A DNA stretch of 15,006 bases, taken from contig DYNO01000005.1 in the NCBI GenBank assembly GCA_020721025.1, forward strand, positions 22,261 to 37,266, in the 5' to 3' direction. A model generated the notes under the pieces. That model made no database searches. It was not told where the DNA came from and worked only from the letters and a program-made list of their open reading frames with translations. The position numbers were made by a program, and so were the translations under genes. Shown here piece by piece: positions 1 to 6,479 of the stretch (its first letter is position 1; every line of letters starts with the position of its first letter). This DNA is from Thiomargarita sp. GTDB taxonomy: Bacteria; Pseudomonadota; Gammaproteobacteria; Beggiatoales; Beggiatoaceae.

Positions 1-42
1 CGTAGGTGGAGGGGTTTCCGTCGTAGGTGGAGGGGTTTCCGT
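1..42. repeat. 21-base tandem repeat, two perfect copies at the window edge
   Basis: Positions 1-21 and 22-42 are identical. The array may continue to the left. Read on the minus strand it encodes TTETPPP per unit, and 43-48 preserve the start of a degenerate further unit (codons for T-T). The unit is a multiple of three, so copy-number change would lengthen or shorten the protein without breaking the frame. Confidence 0.85.
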
Positions 43-138
43 CGTTGGTGTGGGCTCATCTGCGGCAAACAGGGGGGCAGACAGACAAGACAGCGTGGTC
101 AGCAAAGCTCCTATCATGATCTTGCGATGATAAAACAT
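1..138 (-). CDS. Secreted Thr/Pro-repeat protein, N-terminal fragment (partial)
   Basis: Only the first 46 codons are present; the gene runs off the left edge of the window. The start ATG (136-138, read leftwards) has an AAGGA ribosome site about 8-9 bases upstream. The first residues are a classic signal peptide: a basic start (FYHRK), a hydrophobic stretch (IMIGALLTTLSCLSAPLF), then an A-A-D junction near residues 25-27 where signal peptidase I could cut. The mature part opens with a low-complexity stretch in which the heptapeptide TTETPPP occurs twice, encoded by two identical 21-base units (1-21 and 22-42). Such Thr/Pro-rich linkers are common just after the signal peptide of exported or cell-surface proteins, where they act as flexible spacers. 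The function cannot be given because the domain-bearing part is outside the window. Confidence 0.75.
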   Translation of the reverse strand, partial: MFYHRKIMIGALLTTLSCLSAPLFAADEPTPTTETPPPTTETPPPT

Positions 139-381
139 AATCAAATTCCTTTATTTTTAACATGTAAAAACTCACTTCGTATCCTCAACGATGAACGGGG
201 AGTGAGTAATGATTTATTAAAACAGTGATAAACAAGCGAACGCTTATTCTTAGGTGAGACGACAGACTTTATTATCTTGAGGTAAATCAAATAACTACAA
301 TTCAGTTCATTATAAACGATTGACCGGCGATAGATCGCGTGACTTTAAGATTTGTGACAATTCCCCGACTTCTATCTTTAC

Positions 382-396
382 AACAGTTCAGATAGT
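382..396 (-). repeat. Copy of 15-base intergenic motif (13 of 15 match)
   Basis: Minus-strand reading is ACTATCTGAACTGTT, differing at two positions from the copy at 9623-9637. It lies in a gene-free region with two further copies. Confidence 0.4.
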
Positions 397-506
397 TTTG
401 AAAATTTATCTTAAATATCAATTGATAAGTGAATTAGCACGGTGTTTTCTAACTTTTTGATTTCCACGATAATGCTAAAAAACTATTTTCCTACGTTGAG
501 CGAACC

Positions 507-521
507 AACAGTTTGGACAGT
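507..521 (-). repeat. Copy of 15-base intergenic motif (14 of 15 match)
   Basis: Minus-strand reading is ACTGTCCAAACTGTT, one base different from the copy at 9623-9637. The motif contains ACTGT twice, nine bases apart, as a protein-binding site with direct half-sites might. Confidence 0.5.
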
Positions 522-583
522 TTTCCATAACTACTTATTAAAATCAATAAGTTATAGCTACGGCAACGTGAAAAGAATATTCA

Positions 584-598
584 AAACCTGACAGGTTT
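584..598. repeat. Perfect 7+7 palindrome AAACCTGACAGGTTT
   Basis: AAACCTG and CAGGTTT are exact inverted copies around a single central A. The palindrome sits about 80 bases beyond the stop codon of the GGDEF-EAL gene. It could be an operator or a small RNA hairpin. On the minus strand it is followed by TTGAATATTC rather than a clean T-run, so it is not a convincing terminator. Confidence 0.5.
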
Positions 599-644
599 AG
601 ATGAGCTAATTTGATAAGTGATTGATATTAAAATATAATTTTGA

Positions 645-659
645 ACTGTCCGAACTATT
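645..659 (+). repeat. Copy of 15-base intergenic motif (14 of 15 match)
   Basis: Reads ACTGTCCGAACTATT, one base different from the copy at 9623-9637. It ends 16 bases short of the stop codon of the GGDEF-EAL gene. Confidence 0.5.
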
Positions 660-675
660 GTGAACATCAAGTGAA

Positions 676-3600
676 TTAATGAATTGGCACAGTCAAAAAA
701 CTTTCGATTGAAAGTGAATCTTTGGGGCGAGAGAAGAAAAAACCTTGAACATGGTTACAACGTGCGGATTCTAAAACTGAAACTTGAAAATCACTTTCCA
801 CGCCTTCCGCGACCACATTCAAATTAAAGGCTTCTCCTAACGCGACAATTGCCCCAGCAATTTGTACAGGTCTGCCACCGGGTGCGTTCATTTCTTGAAT
901 AAAGGCTTTGTCGATTTTTAGCGCGTCAATGGGGAATTTCTTGAGATAACTCAATGAGGTATAACCCATGCCAAAGTCGTCAATATAAAGCAACACATTT
1001 AAACTTTTAAGTTCATTGAGCACCCGATACATGCCATCTGGGTCTTGCATCATCGCAGTTTCCGTAATTTCAATCCGACAACTATTTCCGGTCACCCCAG
1101 TTTTTTCTAAAATATCTTGAATTTGCTGCACCAAACGCGCCTGACGCAATTGTATCGGAGACACGTTAATATTGATGCCTAAACGCTTATGGTGAGGAAA
1201 TTTGTTTTGCCATTCCTTCACTTGCTTACATGCCGTTTCAAACACCCACAGTCCTAACTCTTTGATTAAACCCGTTTCTTCCGCAATGGGAATAAATATA
1301 TCAGGTGAAATAAAACCTTTCTCCGGATGATTCCAACGAATTAAGGCTTCTAAACTGACGGTATGACGATCTTTCAACGAGATAATCGGTTGATAATACA
1401 ACATAAATTCGCTATTTTCAAAAGCGCGACGCAAATCTGATTCCATTCGCAATAAATTCAACACGTTGGCGTGCATTCCCGGCTGAAACACCACCGCCTT
1501 ACCCCGTCCCTGCTTTTTCGCTTCATACATTGCGATGTCTGAATCACGCAAAATCTCACTGGAATTTTTGTAGTGAGGGGTCGCGATTGCAATCCCGATG
1601 CTGACAGTGGTATTAAAATTTTCATTATCTAATACATACGGATAACTCAATTGTTGCTGAATTTTCTCAATCCGCCTTTCCAAGGTCAAAACATCAGGAA
1701 CGTCTTGAAACATCAGGGCAAATTCATCACCGCCGAAACGTGCCACAACGTCATTTTCCTCACTTCCATGCACTAATAGACGTTTTGATACTTCAATCAA
1801 GAGTTTATCACCGACCAGATGCCCCATGCTGTCATTGACTATTTTAAAACGATCTAAATCGGCAAATAAGACGGCTAATGGAATGGTTTCGGATTCGTTG
1901 TCAATTATCAATCTACGCAATACTTTATTTAAACGTTTGGTAAATTCTGCCCGATTTAATAATCCCGTCAATTGGTCATGGGATGCGTCATAACGCAGTT
2001 TTCCTTCAATTTTTTTGCGCTCAGTGACATCTTCGATAATGCCTTCGTAATAACGAGTTGCGCCCTGTTCATCTCGCACTGTTCGAGCGGTTTCATTAAT
2101 CCAAATAATCACGCCGTCCCGACAACGGGCTTGATATTCAAAGTTTTTTACTTTCGATTCGGTTTCAAGCAAGCGCATGAATTTTAAGCGTTGTTCTGAA
2201 TCAACATACAATTGATGCTGTAAGTTGGTCACTTCTGCTAACATTTGTTGTGCAGAATGATAACCAAAAATCCGCACAAACGCAGGATTCACGCTGAGAA
2301 AAAACCCCGTGGGAGTACATTGATAAATCCCTTCCATTGCATTTTCAAAGATTTCGCGATATTTTTGTTCTGCTTCGAGCTGCGCCATTTCTGCACATTT
2401 TCGCTCGGTAATATCTTCGATCATGCTGACAATAAACGGTTCTTTGCTGTCATGCACCACTGAGCAATTTTGATTCGTCCACACTTGCGCGCCGTTTTTA
2501 CAACGATATCGCTTGCTCACCATGTAGTTATCATATTCCCCGGCGACAATATCTTGCAACGTGCGAATGTCACTATCGGCATCATCAATGTGGCAAAAGG
2601 AGCGGAGCAAACGACCTTGCAATTCTTCATGTGTATAATCAAGCAGTTCCTGCAATGCCTTGTTACTGTCAGTGATACGTCCTTGTAAGTCTAATTGGGC
2701 TATACCCATCGCTGCTTCATTGAAAATCGCTTGAAACCGTCGCCGACTTTCGTCCAGTGCGTCGTTGAGTTCCTGTAAATTTTGCGTGCGATTTGCCACC
2801 AATTCTTCCGCCCAATGTGCCCGCGTGATAACGATTTTGAGATAGCGAAATACCCCAAACGTGAATAATAAGCCAATAATCAGAAATCCCCATGAGTAAC
2901 TCAAATTAAAGTTATCTTCGCCTTCCAGTTCATCAAGAGAAATCTGCCATTGCCGTTCTCCAAATTCAATATTGGCGTGAACTAATTTTTTGATATCATC
3001 GGGTTTATCGCGTATCCATTGGGGTAAATAGACGTTTTGGGGCTGTTTTGGAGTTGTGGTATCGGTAATGTGTAAAAAAGTGCTGGTCTTATAGCGGGGT
3101 GGGCGCAGCACGTCATGCACCAAATTGTCAACAATGACGGTCAATGAGGCAAAACCTTTGAGAGCGGTTTGACGCTGGGCGGGGATATTTTCGACATCCA
3201 CTTTGTTATTGTAAACCGGCAGAAAAGCACGAAATCCCGGCTGAATACCATTGGGTGTTGCAATGGGTAAAATAGTGCTAATAATCAACTGCATCTGCCG
3301 CGCAGATTTTTCTAGGGCGAGGTTGAGAGCAGGATTGACGCTGACATCGCAACCCATATTTTCAGTATTGTTGGTGCTGGGTTCGACGTAAATCGTGGGG
3401 TAGTATGCGTCGCGTGGGGGCAGTGGTTGTTTGTTCTCAGGATTGCTACAATCCAAAATGTCAAACGCGGCAAGACCCTGTTTGCGTATCTCATGAATAA
3501 TTGCAGTTTTTTGCGAATGAGGCAAGTAGCCAATCCATTCGACCGATTGAATACTAGGAAAATCAAAGAGATCACGTTTAATAAACGCTTCAAAATCGGC

Positions 3601-3840
3601 GTAAAATATGTTGTTATAGACGTTGTGTAGGCTACGAATGGAGTGCAGCAGATTGGTGAAGGTTGAGAATGTTTGCCGCAACGAACGCACGTAAATATCA
3701 ACTTGGCGTTGCTTGTTTTCTAATAATCGTTGTTGTTCAAGTTCTTTAACATAAGCAAAAGCCCCCAGCGATAATCCAATACCAATGACTACCACAAGTA
3801 CGAGTGAAATATCAGCTTTTTTAGAACGATGAGATAACAT
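676..3840 (-). CDS. Membrane CHASE-PAS-PAS-GGDEF-EAL cyclic-di-GMP signalling protein
   Basis: This 1054-residue inner-membrane protein should make and/or degrade the second messenger cyclic-di-GMP. A transmembrane helix at about 11-30 and another at about 314-337 bracket a periplasmic sensor region of roughly 280 residues that resembles a CHASE domain. A short coiled coil, two PAS domains (about 367-490 and 490-612, each ending in a DITERK/DVTERK-type junction), a GGDEF domain (about 615-780) and an EAL domain (about 790-1045) follow. The cyclase site is intact (GGDEF at 703-707). The phosphodiesterase site also looks intact: EAL at 831-833, then NINVSP, EITET, DDFG and AEGVE. The inhibitory RxxD site before GGDEF is altered: the arginine position is Glu (E694-x-x-D697), so product inhibition at that site is probably absent. 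The start ATG lacks a strong ribosome site, but an in-frame stop lies eight codons upstream and no better start is visible. The ligand and net activity are unknown. Confidence 0.93.
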   Translation of the reverse strand: MLSHRSKKADISLVLVVVIGIGLSLGAFAYVKELEQQRLLENKQRQVDIYVRSLRQTFSTFTNLLHSIRSLHNVYNNIFYADFEAFIKRDLFDFPSIQSVEWIGYLPHSQKTAIIHEIRKQGLAAFDILDCSNPENKQPLPPRDAYYPTIYVEPSTNNTENMGCDVSVNPALNLALEKSARQMQLIISTILPIATPNGIQPGFRAFLPVYNNKVDVENIPAQRQTALKGFASLTVIVDNLVHDVLRPPRYKTSTFLHITDTTTPKQPQNVYLPQWIRDKPDDIKKLVHANIEFGERQWQISLDELEGEDNFNLSYSWGFLIIGLLFTFGVFRYLKIVITRAHWAEELVANRTQNLQELNDALDESRRRFQAIFNEAAMGIAQLDLQGRITDSNKALQELLDYTHEELQGRLLRSFCHIDDADSDIRTLQDIVAGEYDNYMVSKRYRCKNGAQVWTNQNCSVVHDSKEPFIVSMIEDITERKCAEMAQLEAEQKYREIFENAMEGIYQCTPTGFFLSVNPAFVRIFGYHSAQQMLAEVTNLQHQLYVDSEQRLKFMRLLETESKVKNFEYQARCRDGVIIWINETARTVRDEQGATRYYEGIIEDVTERKKIEGKLRYDASHDQLTGLLNRAEFTKRLNKVLRRLIIDNESETIPLAVLFADLDRFKIVNDSMGHLVGDKLLIEVSKRLLVHGSEENDVVARFGGDEFALMFQDVPDVLTLERRIEKIQQQLSYPYVLDNENFNTTVSIGIAIATPHYKNSSEILRDSDIAMYEAKKQGRGKAVVFQPGMHANVLNLLRMESDLRRAFENSEFMLYYQPIISLKDRHTVSLEALIRWNHPEKGFISPDIFIPIAEETGLIKELGLWVFETACKQVKEWQNKFPHHKRLGININVSPIQLRQARLVQQIQDILEKTGVTGNSCRIEITETAMMQDPDGMYRVLNELKSLNVLLYIDDFGMGYTSLSYLKKFPIDALKIDKAFIQEMNAPGGRPVQIAGAIVALGEAFNLNVVAEGVESDFQVSVLESARCNHVQGFFFSRPKDSLSIESFLTVPIH

Positions 3841-4049
3841 AGTGAAATCGGCAACCCGTGATTAACATGACAAGTTTCCACAGATAATAGGTATTGTGTG
3901 CGTTCATTGATATGATTTAAGTTGCGTTCAGGGTTGACCAAAATTTTGCGAATCAAGCTCAGATCGTCAAGCGTTTTGGTCAAACCGATGGATTTCACGA
4001 CAGACAATGCTAAAACGCTATTTTGACCGCGTTAAAAATTCTTGAAACA

Positions 4050-4580
4050 TTAGATTTTTAATTTCAGATATTCTAACATAAATTTTACAATTTCATCGGG
4101 ATGATTCATATTGAATACCGGTAATCCCGTTGGGATGGCATGAGGAAGATCGGTCGCGACGGCAATAATAGAACTATCTTCTGGGAATAGCAAGGGATGT
4201 CCGAGGCTGGGACGGTGAATTTCAATTTTCGGAAAATGTTCATGTTTGAAACCTTCCACCAAGATCAAATCCAATTTTTCCTGAATAAGGTGGGGCAGGA
4301 CGTGATCTAAACGCGGCTCGTCGGTTTCTCCTTCATTTTCAACCATTAACGCCCAGCGATAACGGGAAGCCAGCAACATGTGATCCGCCCCCGCCTTACG
4401 CAAACGATAGCTGTCTTTGCCGGGTTGATCGATTTCAAAATTATGGTGCGTGTGCTTTACCATACCAATTTGCAGATGTTTGGCTTTTAACAATGGCAAC
4501 AGTTTGAGTAATAACGTTGTTTTCCCCGTACCGCTGTAGGCAACAAAACCCAGAATGGGAACTTTCGCAGTCGTAACCAT
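4050..4580 (-). CDS. mobB: Molybdopterin-guanine dinucleotide biosynthesis adaptor protein MobB
   Basis: MobB is a small cytoplasmic GTP-binding P-loop protein that assists MobA, which attaches GMP to molybdopterin to form the bis-MGD cofactor of DMSO-reductase-family enzymes. The 176-residue product has the usual family length. The Walker A motif is near the start (GYSGTGKTT type, written AYSGTGKTT here, about 14-22). It is followed by the family's MVKHTHHNFEID segment with D-x-PGKDSYR, and the EGFKHE segment, in which EGFK is diagnostic. The start ATG has a clear GAGG ribosome site five bases upstream. It stands alone: no mobA or moa genes are adjacent in the window, and the neighbours point to no shared operon. 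Confidence 0.9.
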   Translation of the reverse strand: MVTTAKVPILGFVAYSGTGKTTLLLKLLPLLKAKHLQIGMVKHTHHNFEIDQPGKDSYRLRKAGADHMLLASRYRWALMVENEGETDEPRLDHVLPHLIQEKLDLILVEGFKHEHFPKIEIHRPSLGHPLLFPEDSSIIAVATDLPHAIPTGLPVFNMNHPDEIVKFMLEYLKLKI

Positions 4581-4794
4581 GCAATCCTCAAAGTGTTTAT
4601 TGTTGATAAATTTTACTTATTCTACACGAGAACTATAGCAAAAGATTTTTCAAATGAGATTTAAACTCGCCGTTCTCTTGGAACAGTCGCAACATTTGAA
4701 ATCACGCGGCGATCTCTTTGAACGATTGGAACACCCAGAAGTTTTCAACGCGATGTTTTTAATCGAATAACCGAATGACGGATAAAGATCACGC

Positions 4795-4823
4795 TTGACT
4801 TATTGACCGTTATCGGGTCTAAT
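4795..4823 (+). promoter_or_regulatory. Sigma70-type promoter for tRNA-Ser (and probably ffs)
   Basis: A -35 box TTGACT (4795-4800) and a -10 box TCTAAT (4818-4823) are separated by exactly 17 bases. Transcription would start around 4830, about a dozen bases before the tRNA. The placement ahead of a tRNA and the optimal spacing support it. Confidence 0.65.
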
Positions 4824-4842
4824 AGACAGCTTACGTTGGAAC

Positions 4843-4933
4843 GGAGAGGTGTCCGAGTGGTTTAAGGAGCACGCCTGGAAAGTGTGTGTACGCCAAAAAC
4901 GTACCGAGGGTTCGAATCCCTCTCTCTCCGCCA
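4843..4933 (+). tRNA. tRNA-Ser, anticodon GGA
   Basis: A full class II cloverleaf can be drawn. The acceptor arm GGAGAGG (4843-4849) pairs with TCTCTCC (4923-4929, one G-U pair). The discriminator is G and CCA is encoded (4931-4933). The anticodon stem CACGC/GTGTG flanks the loop CTGGAAA, placing anticodon GGA at 4877-4879, which reads UCC and UCU serine codons. A long variable arm (about 4887-4905, TGTACG pairing with CGTAC) is the serine signature. The T arm is GAGGG-TTCGAAT-CCCTC (4906-4922). The SRP RNA gene follows after about 14 bases, so the two are probably co-transcribed. Confidence 0.97.
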
Positions 4934-4947
4934 GTTTCTATGATTAT

Positions 4948-5056
4948 GGTAGTCGTGTCGGTTCTCTCGCATCATAACACTGTGAACCGTGTCAGGTCCG
5001 GAAGGAAGCAGCACCAGCAGTTGAGTGAGTGCCGAGATGTCGCTGACAAGACTACC
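4948..5056 (+). ncRNA. ffs: Signal recognition particle 4.5S RNA
   Basis: This is the RNA core of the bacterial signal recognition particle, which binds Ffh and directs ribosomes making membrane proteins to FtsY and SecYEG. The highly conserved domain IV is unmistakable: GTCAGGTCCGGAAGGAAGCA (4990-5009) and the AGCAGCACCAGCAG region after it hold the tetraloop and the two asymmetric internal loops that Ffh recognises. The ends are set by pairing of GGTAGTC (4948-4954) with GACTACC (5050-5056), giving about 109 bases, close to the 114 of E. coli. It lies just after tRNA-Ser. A TATGAT at 4939-4944 could be a private -10 box, although no -35 box matches it. End positions are uncertain by a few bases. 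Confidence 0.93.
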
Positions 5057-5080
5057 GCCCCCTAATCTATTTGTTTTAAT

Positions 5081-5659
5081 TCATTTTCTGGTCGCAAGTT
5101 GATATTTGACTTGTCCTGCGATTTGACAACGAGCAATCTGCCAATTGAGTGGCAATGTGATATTTACTTCCTTCCCTGATTCAAGATAAATTTGCGTATG
5201 TTCCCGTAACCATCCCCGCTGTTCAAGCAGATGGCAACACGGCTCCAGCAATTGCGCGGCAAACGGTGGGTCTAAAAATACCACGTCAAACGGCTGTGGC
5301 GGCGTGTGGCTGAGAAAATCTACGGCATTGGTATGAATTAATTGAATTTGATGGTCGGGAAAATCTGCCAATTGAGTCGCCAAAGTTGCAATAATTTCAG
5401 TATCTTGCTCGATTAAAGTCACCGATTGCGCCCCCCGTGAAAAGGCTTCAATCCCCAAAATTCCCGTTCCCGCAAATAAATCTAAACAACGACTGCCGTG
5501 AATTTGCCATTGTAACCAATTAAATAGCGTTTCTCGCACCCGATCTGCTGTCGGACGTAAACCGGGTTTATCCAACACGGTCAATTTCCGCCCTCGCCAT
5601 TCCCCCCCAATAATTCTTACTTTACCCAAGTTTGTCGATTTGTGACTGGTAGAACGCAC
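5081..5659 (-). CDS. rsmD: 16S rRNA (guanine-966-N2)-methyltransferase RsmD
   Basis: RsmD methylates N2 of G966 of 16S rRNA in the 30S subunit, using S-adenosylmethionine. The 192-residue protein has all family marks: RIIGGEWRGRKL near residues 15-26, RPTADRVRETLFNWL (about 35-49), the SAM-binding loop DLFAGTGILGIEA (about 60-72), and the catalytic LDPPF motif (about 129-133). The start is GTG (5657-5659), supported by AGGAAA just upstream. It starts only 13 bases after the stop of the TOPRIM-like gene, so it is probably the last gene of a three-gene transcript that also carries a putative defence pair. Its 3' end converges on ffs with about 24 bases between them. No strong terminator is visible in that gap. 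Confidence 0.95.
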   Translation of the reverse strand: MRSTSHKSTNLGKVRIIGGEWRGRKLTVLDKPGLRPTADRVRETLFNWLQWQIHGSRCLDLFAGTGILGIEAFSRGAQSVTLIEQDTEIIATLATQLADFPDHQIQLIHTNAVDFLSHTPPQPFDVVFLDPPFAAQLLEPCCHLLEQRGWLREHTQIYLESGKEVNITLPLNWQIARCQIAGQVKYQLATRK

Positions 5660-5672
5660 GAGGTTTCCTAAA

Positions 5673-6476
5673 TCAATTTAATTGCTGGGTTGACTCGACT
5701 GGTAGTTCAAATAAAATTTGCAAAAATTCTTGCACTGCTTTGATTCTGGGGAGAGATAACGTTGTTGGTTCTCTTAGCCAGCGATTATCTTGAATCGAAA
5801 CTTGAACGGATTTTCCGGGCTTCATAATCGTTGCCATTGTGCCGATAATTGCTTTATTTTTTCCTGCGTTTTTGAGTTCTTTTAGCTCAGAGGGTTTAAG
5901 CCCTGCTTTTTCTTTTGCTTCGCTTACATAGTCTCGTGCCAATTTCAATAAATCTGGATACACTACTTCTGCACTTTCAAGTAACAAATTCTCAAGTGTG
6001 CCAACAGAAGAGTTATCAGGTAAAACAAAAACGCCAAAATTTGGTTGACCTTGTTTAATCATACCGATTGCTAGAGGTTTTATCATAGGTAACTTTTTTG
6101 CTAACTCTTGCGTAATTTCTGCATAACGCTGATTAGCTGAAATTTCTGAGTCGGCATCTAATAATATTCCTAATCCGGTAATACCATTTAGACCGAGTAT
6201 TGCTATATTTTCTTCCATCCAATCAACTAATTGCGAATCGCCAGTTGCGCTATGAATAGCAATAGCATGAGTTTCGCTTTGAAGAAATACCGGAATTGGC
6301 ATCCGTTTTTGAATGTCATCATCCTCTAAAGGATAACTTTCTGGAATCAAGTTATAAAAAAATTTATCAAGGTCTTTTTTATATTGGATGCGTTTTACGC
6401 CCAACGGACTTAATAAACGATAAGCAAATTCGACATCGTGAGGACCTTCAACCACTAAATAACCATATTTACGCAT
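5673..6476 (-). CDS. TOPRIM-like (DUF3226-type) protein, partner of the upstream ATPase
   Basis: The 267-residue product opens with VVEGPHDVEF (residues 8-17), a TOPRIM motif 1 (E10-G11, D14). It has a second acidic motif LLDAD (D107-x-D109) and a later GTLENLLLE segment (about 160-168). This is the pattern of DUF3226 and related OLD-family TOPRIM nuclease domains, which coordinate metal through these acids to cut nucleic acids. Its ATG follows the ATPase stop codon after three bases (TAG-CTC-ATG) and it has no strong ribosome site of its own, so translation is probably coupled. Together the two would form a split version of OLD/Gabija GajA, where ATPase and TOPRIM are fused, or a relative of the two-gene PARIS pair. 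The pairing and motifs are seen; nuclease activity and an immune role are inferred. The family name is given from memory of the motif pattern. Confidence 0.7.
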   Translation of the reverse strand: MRKYGYLVVEGPHDVEFAYRLLSPLGVKRIQYKKDLDKFFYNLIPESYPLEDDDIQKRMPIPVFLQSETHAIAIHSATGDSQLVDWMEENIAILGLNGITGLGILLDADSEISANQRYAEITQELAKKLPMIKPLAIGMIKQGQPNFGVFVLPDNSSVGTLENLLLESAEVVYPDLLKLARDYVSEAKEKAGLKPSELKELKNAGKNKAIIGTMATIMKPGKSVQVSIQDNRWLREPTTLSLPRIKAVQEFLQILFELPVESTQQLN

Positions 6477-6479
6477 GAG

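Larger units (their letters stand above)
139..675. other. Gene-free stretch with recurring short motifs
   Basis: No convincing gene is visible on either strand in these 537 bases. The stretch is AT-rich and contains the leader of the secreted-protein gene (ribosome site just right of 138). It also holds three near-copies of the 15-base motif ACTGTCCGAACTGTT (382-396 and 507-521 on the minus strand, 645-659 on the plus strand) and a perfect short palindrome at 584-598. Because the genes on both sides point left, it should contain the promoter of the secreted-protein gene and the 3' end of the GGDEF-EAL transcript. I could not pick a promoter with confidence. Confidence 0.6.

Noticed and set aside
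1..138. CRISPR-like repeats at the window start
   Set aside because: The two 21-base units are directly adjacent with no spacers and encode an in-frame peptide repeat.
3312..3701. 129-codon minus-strand frame inside the GGDEF-EAL gene
   Set aside because: It is out of frame with, and fully inside, a gene whose own frame shows the CHASE region. No independent support.
4014..4033. AACGC/GCGTT hairpin after mobB as a terminator
   Set aside because: It has only five base pairs and a short T-run; too weak to call.
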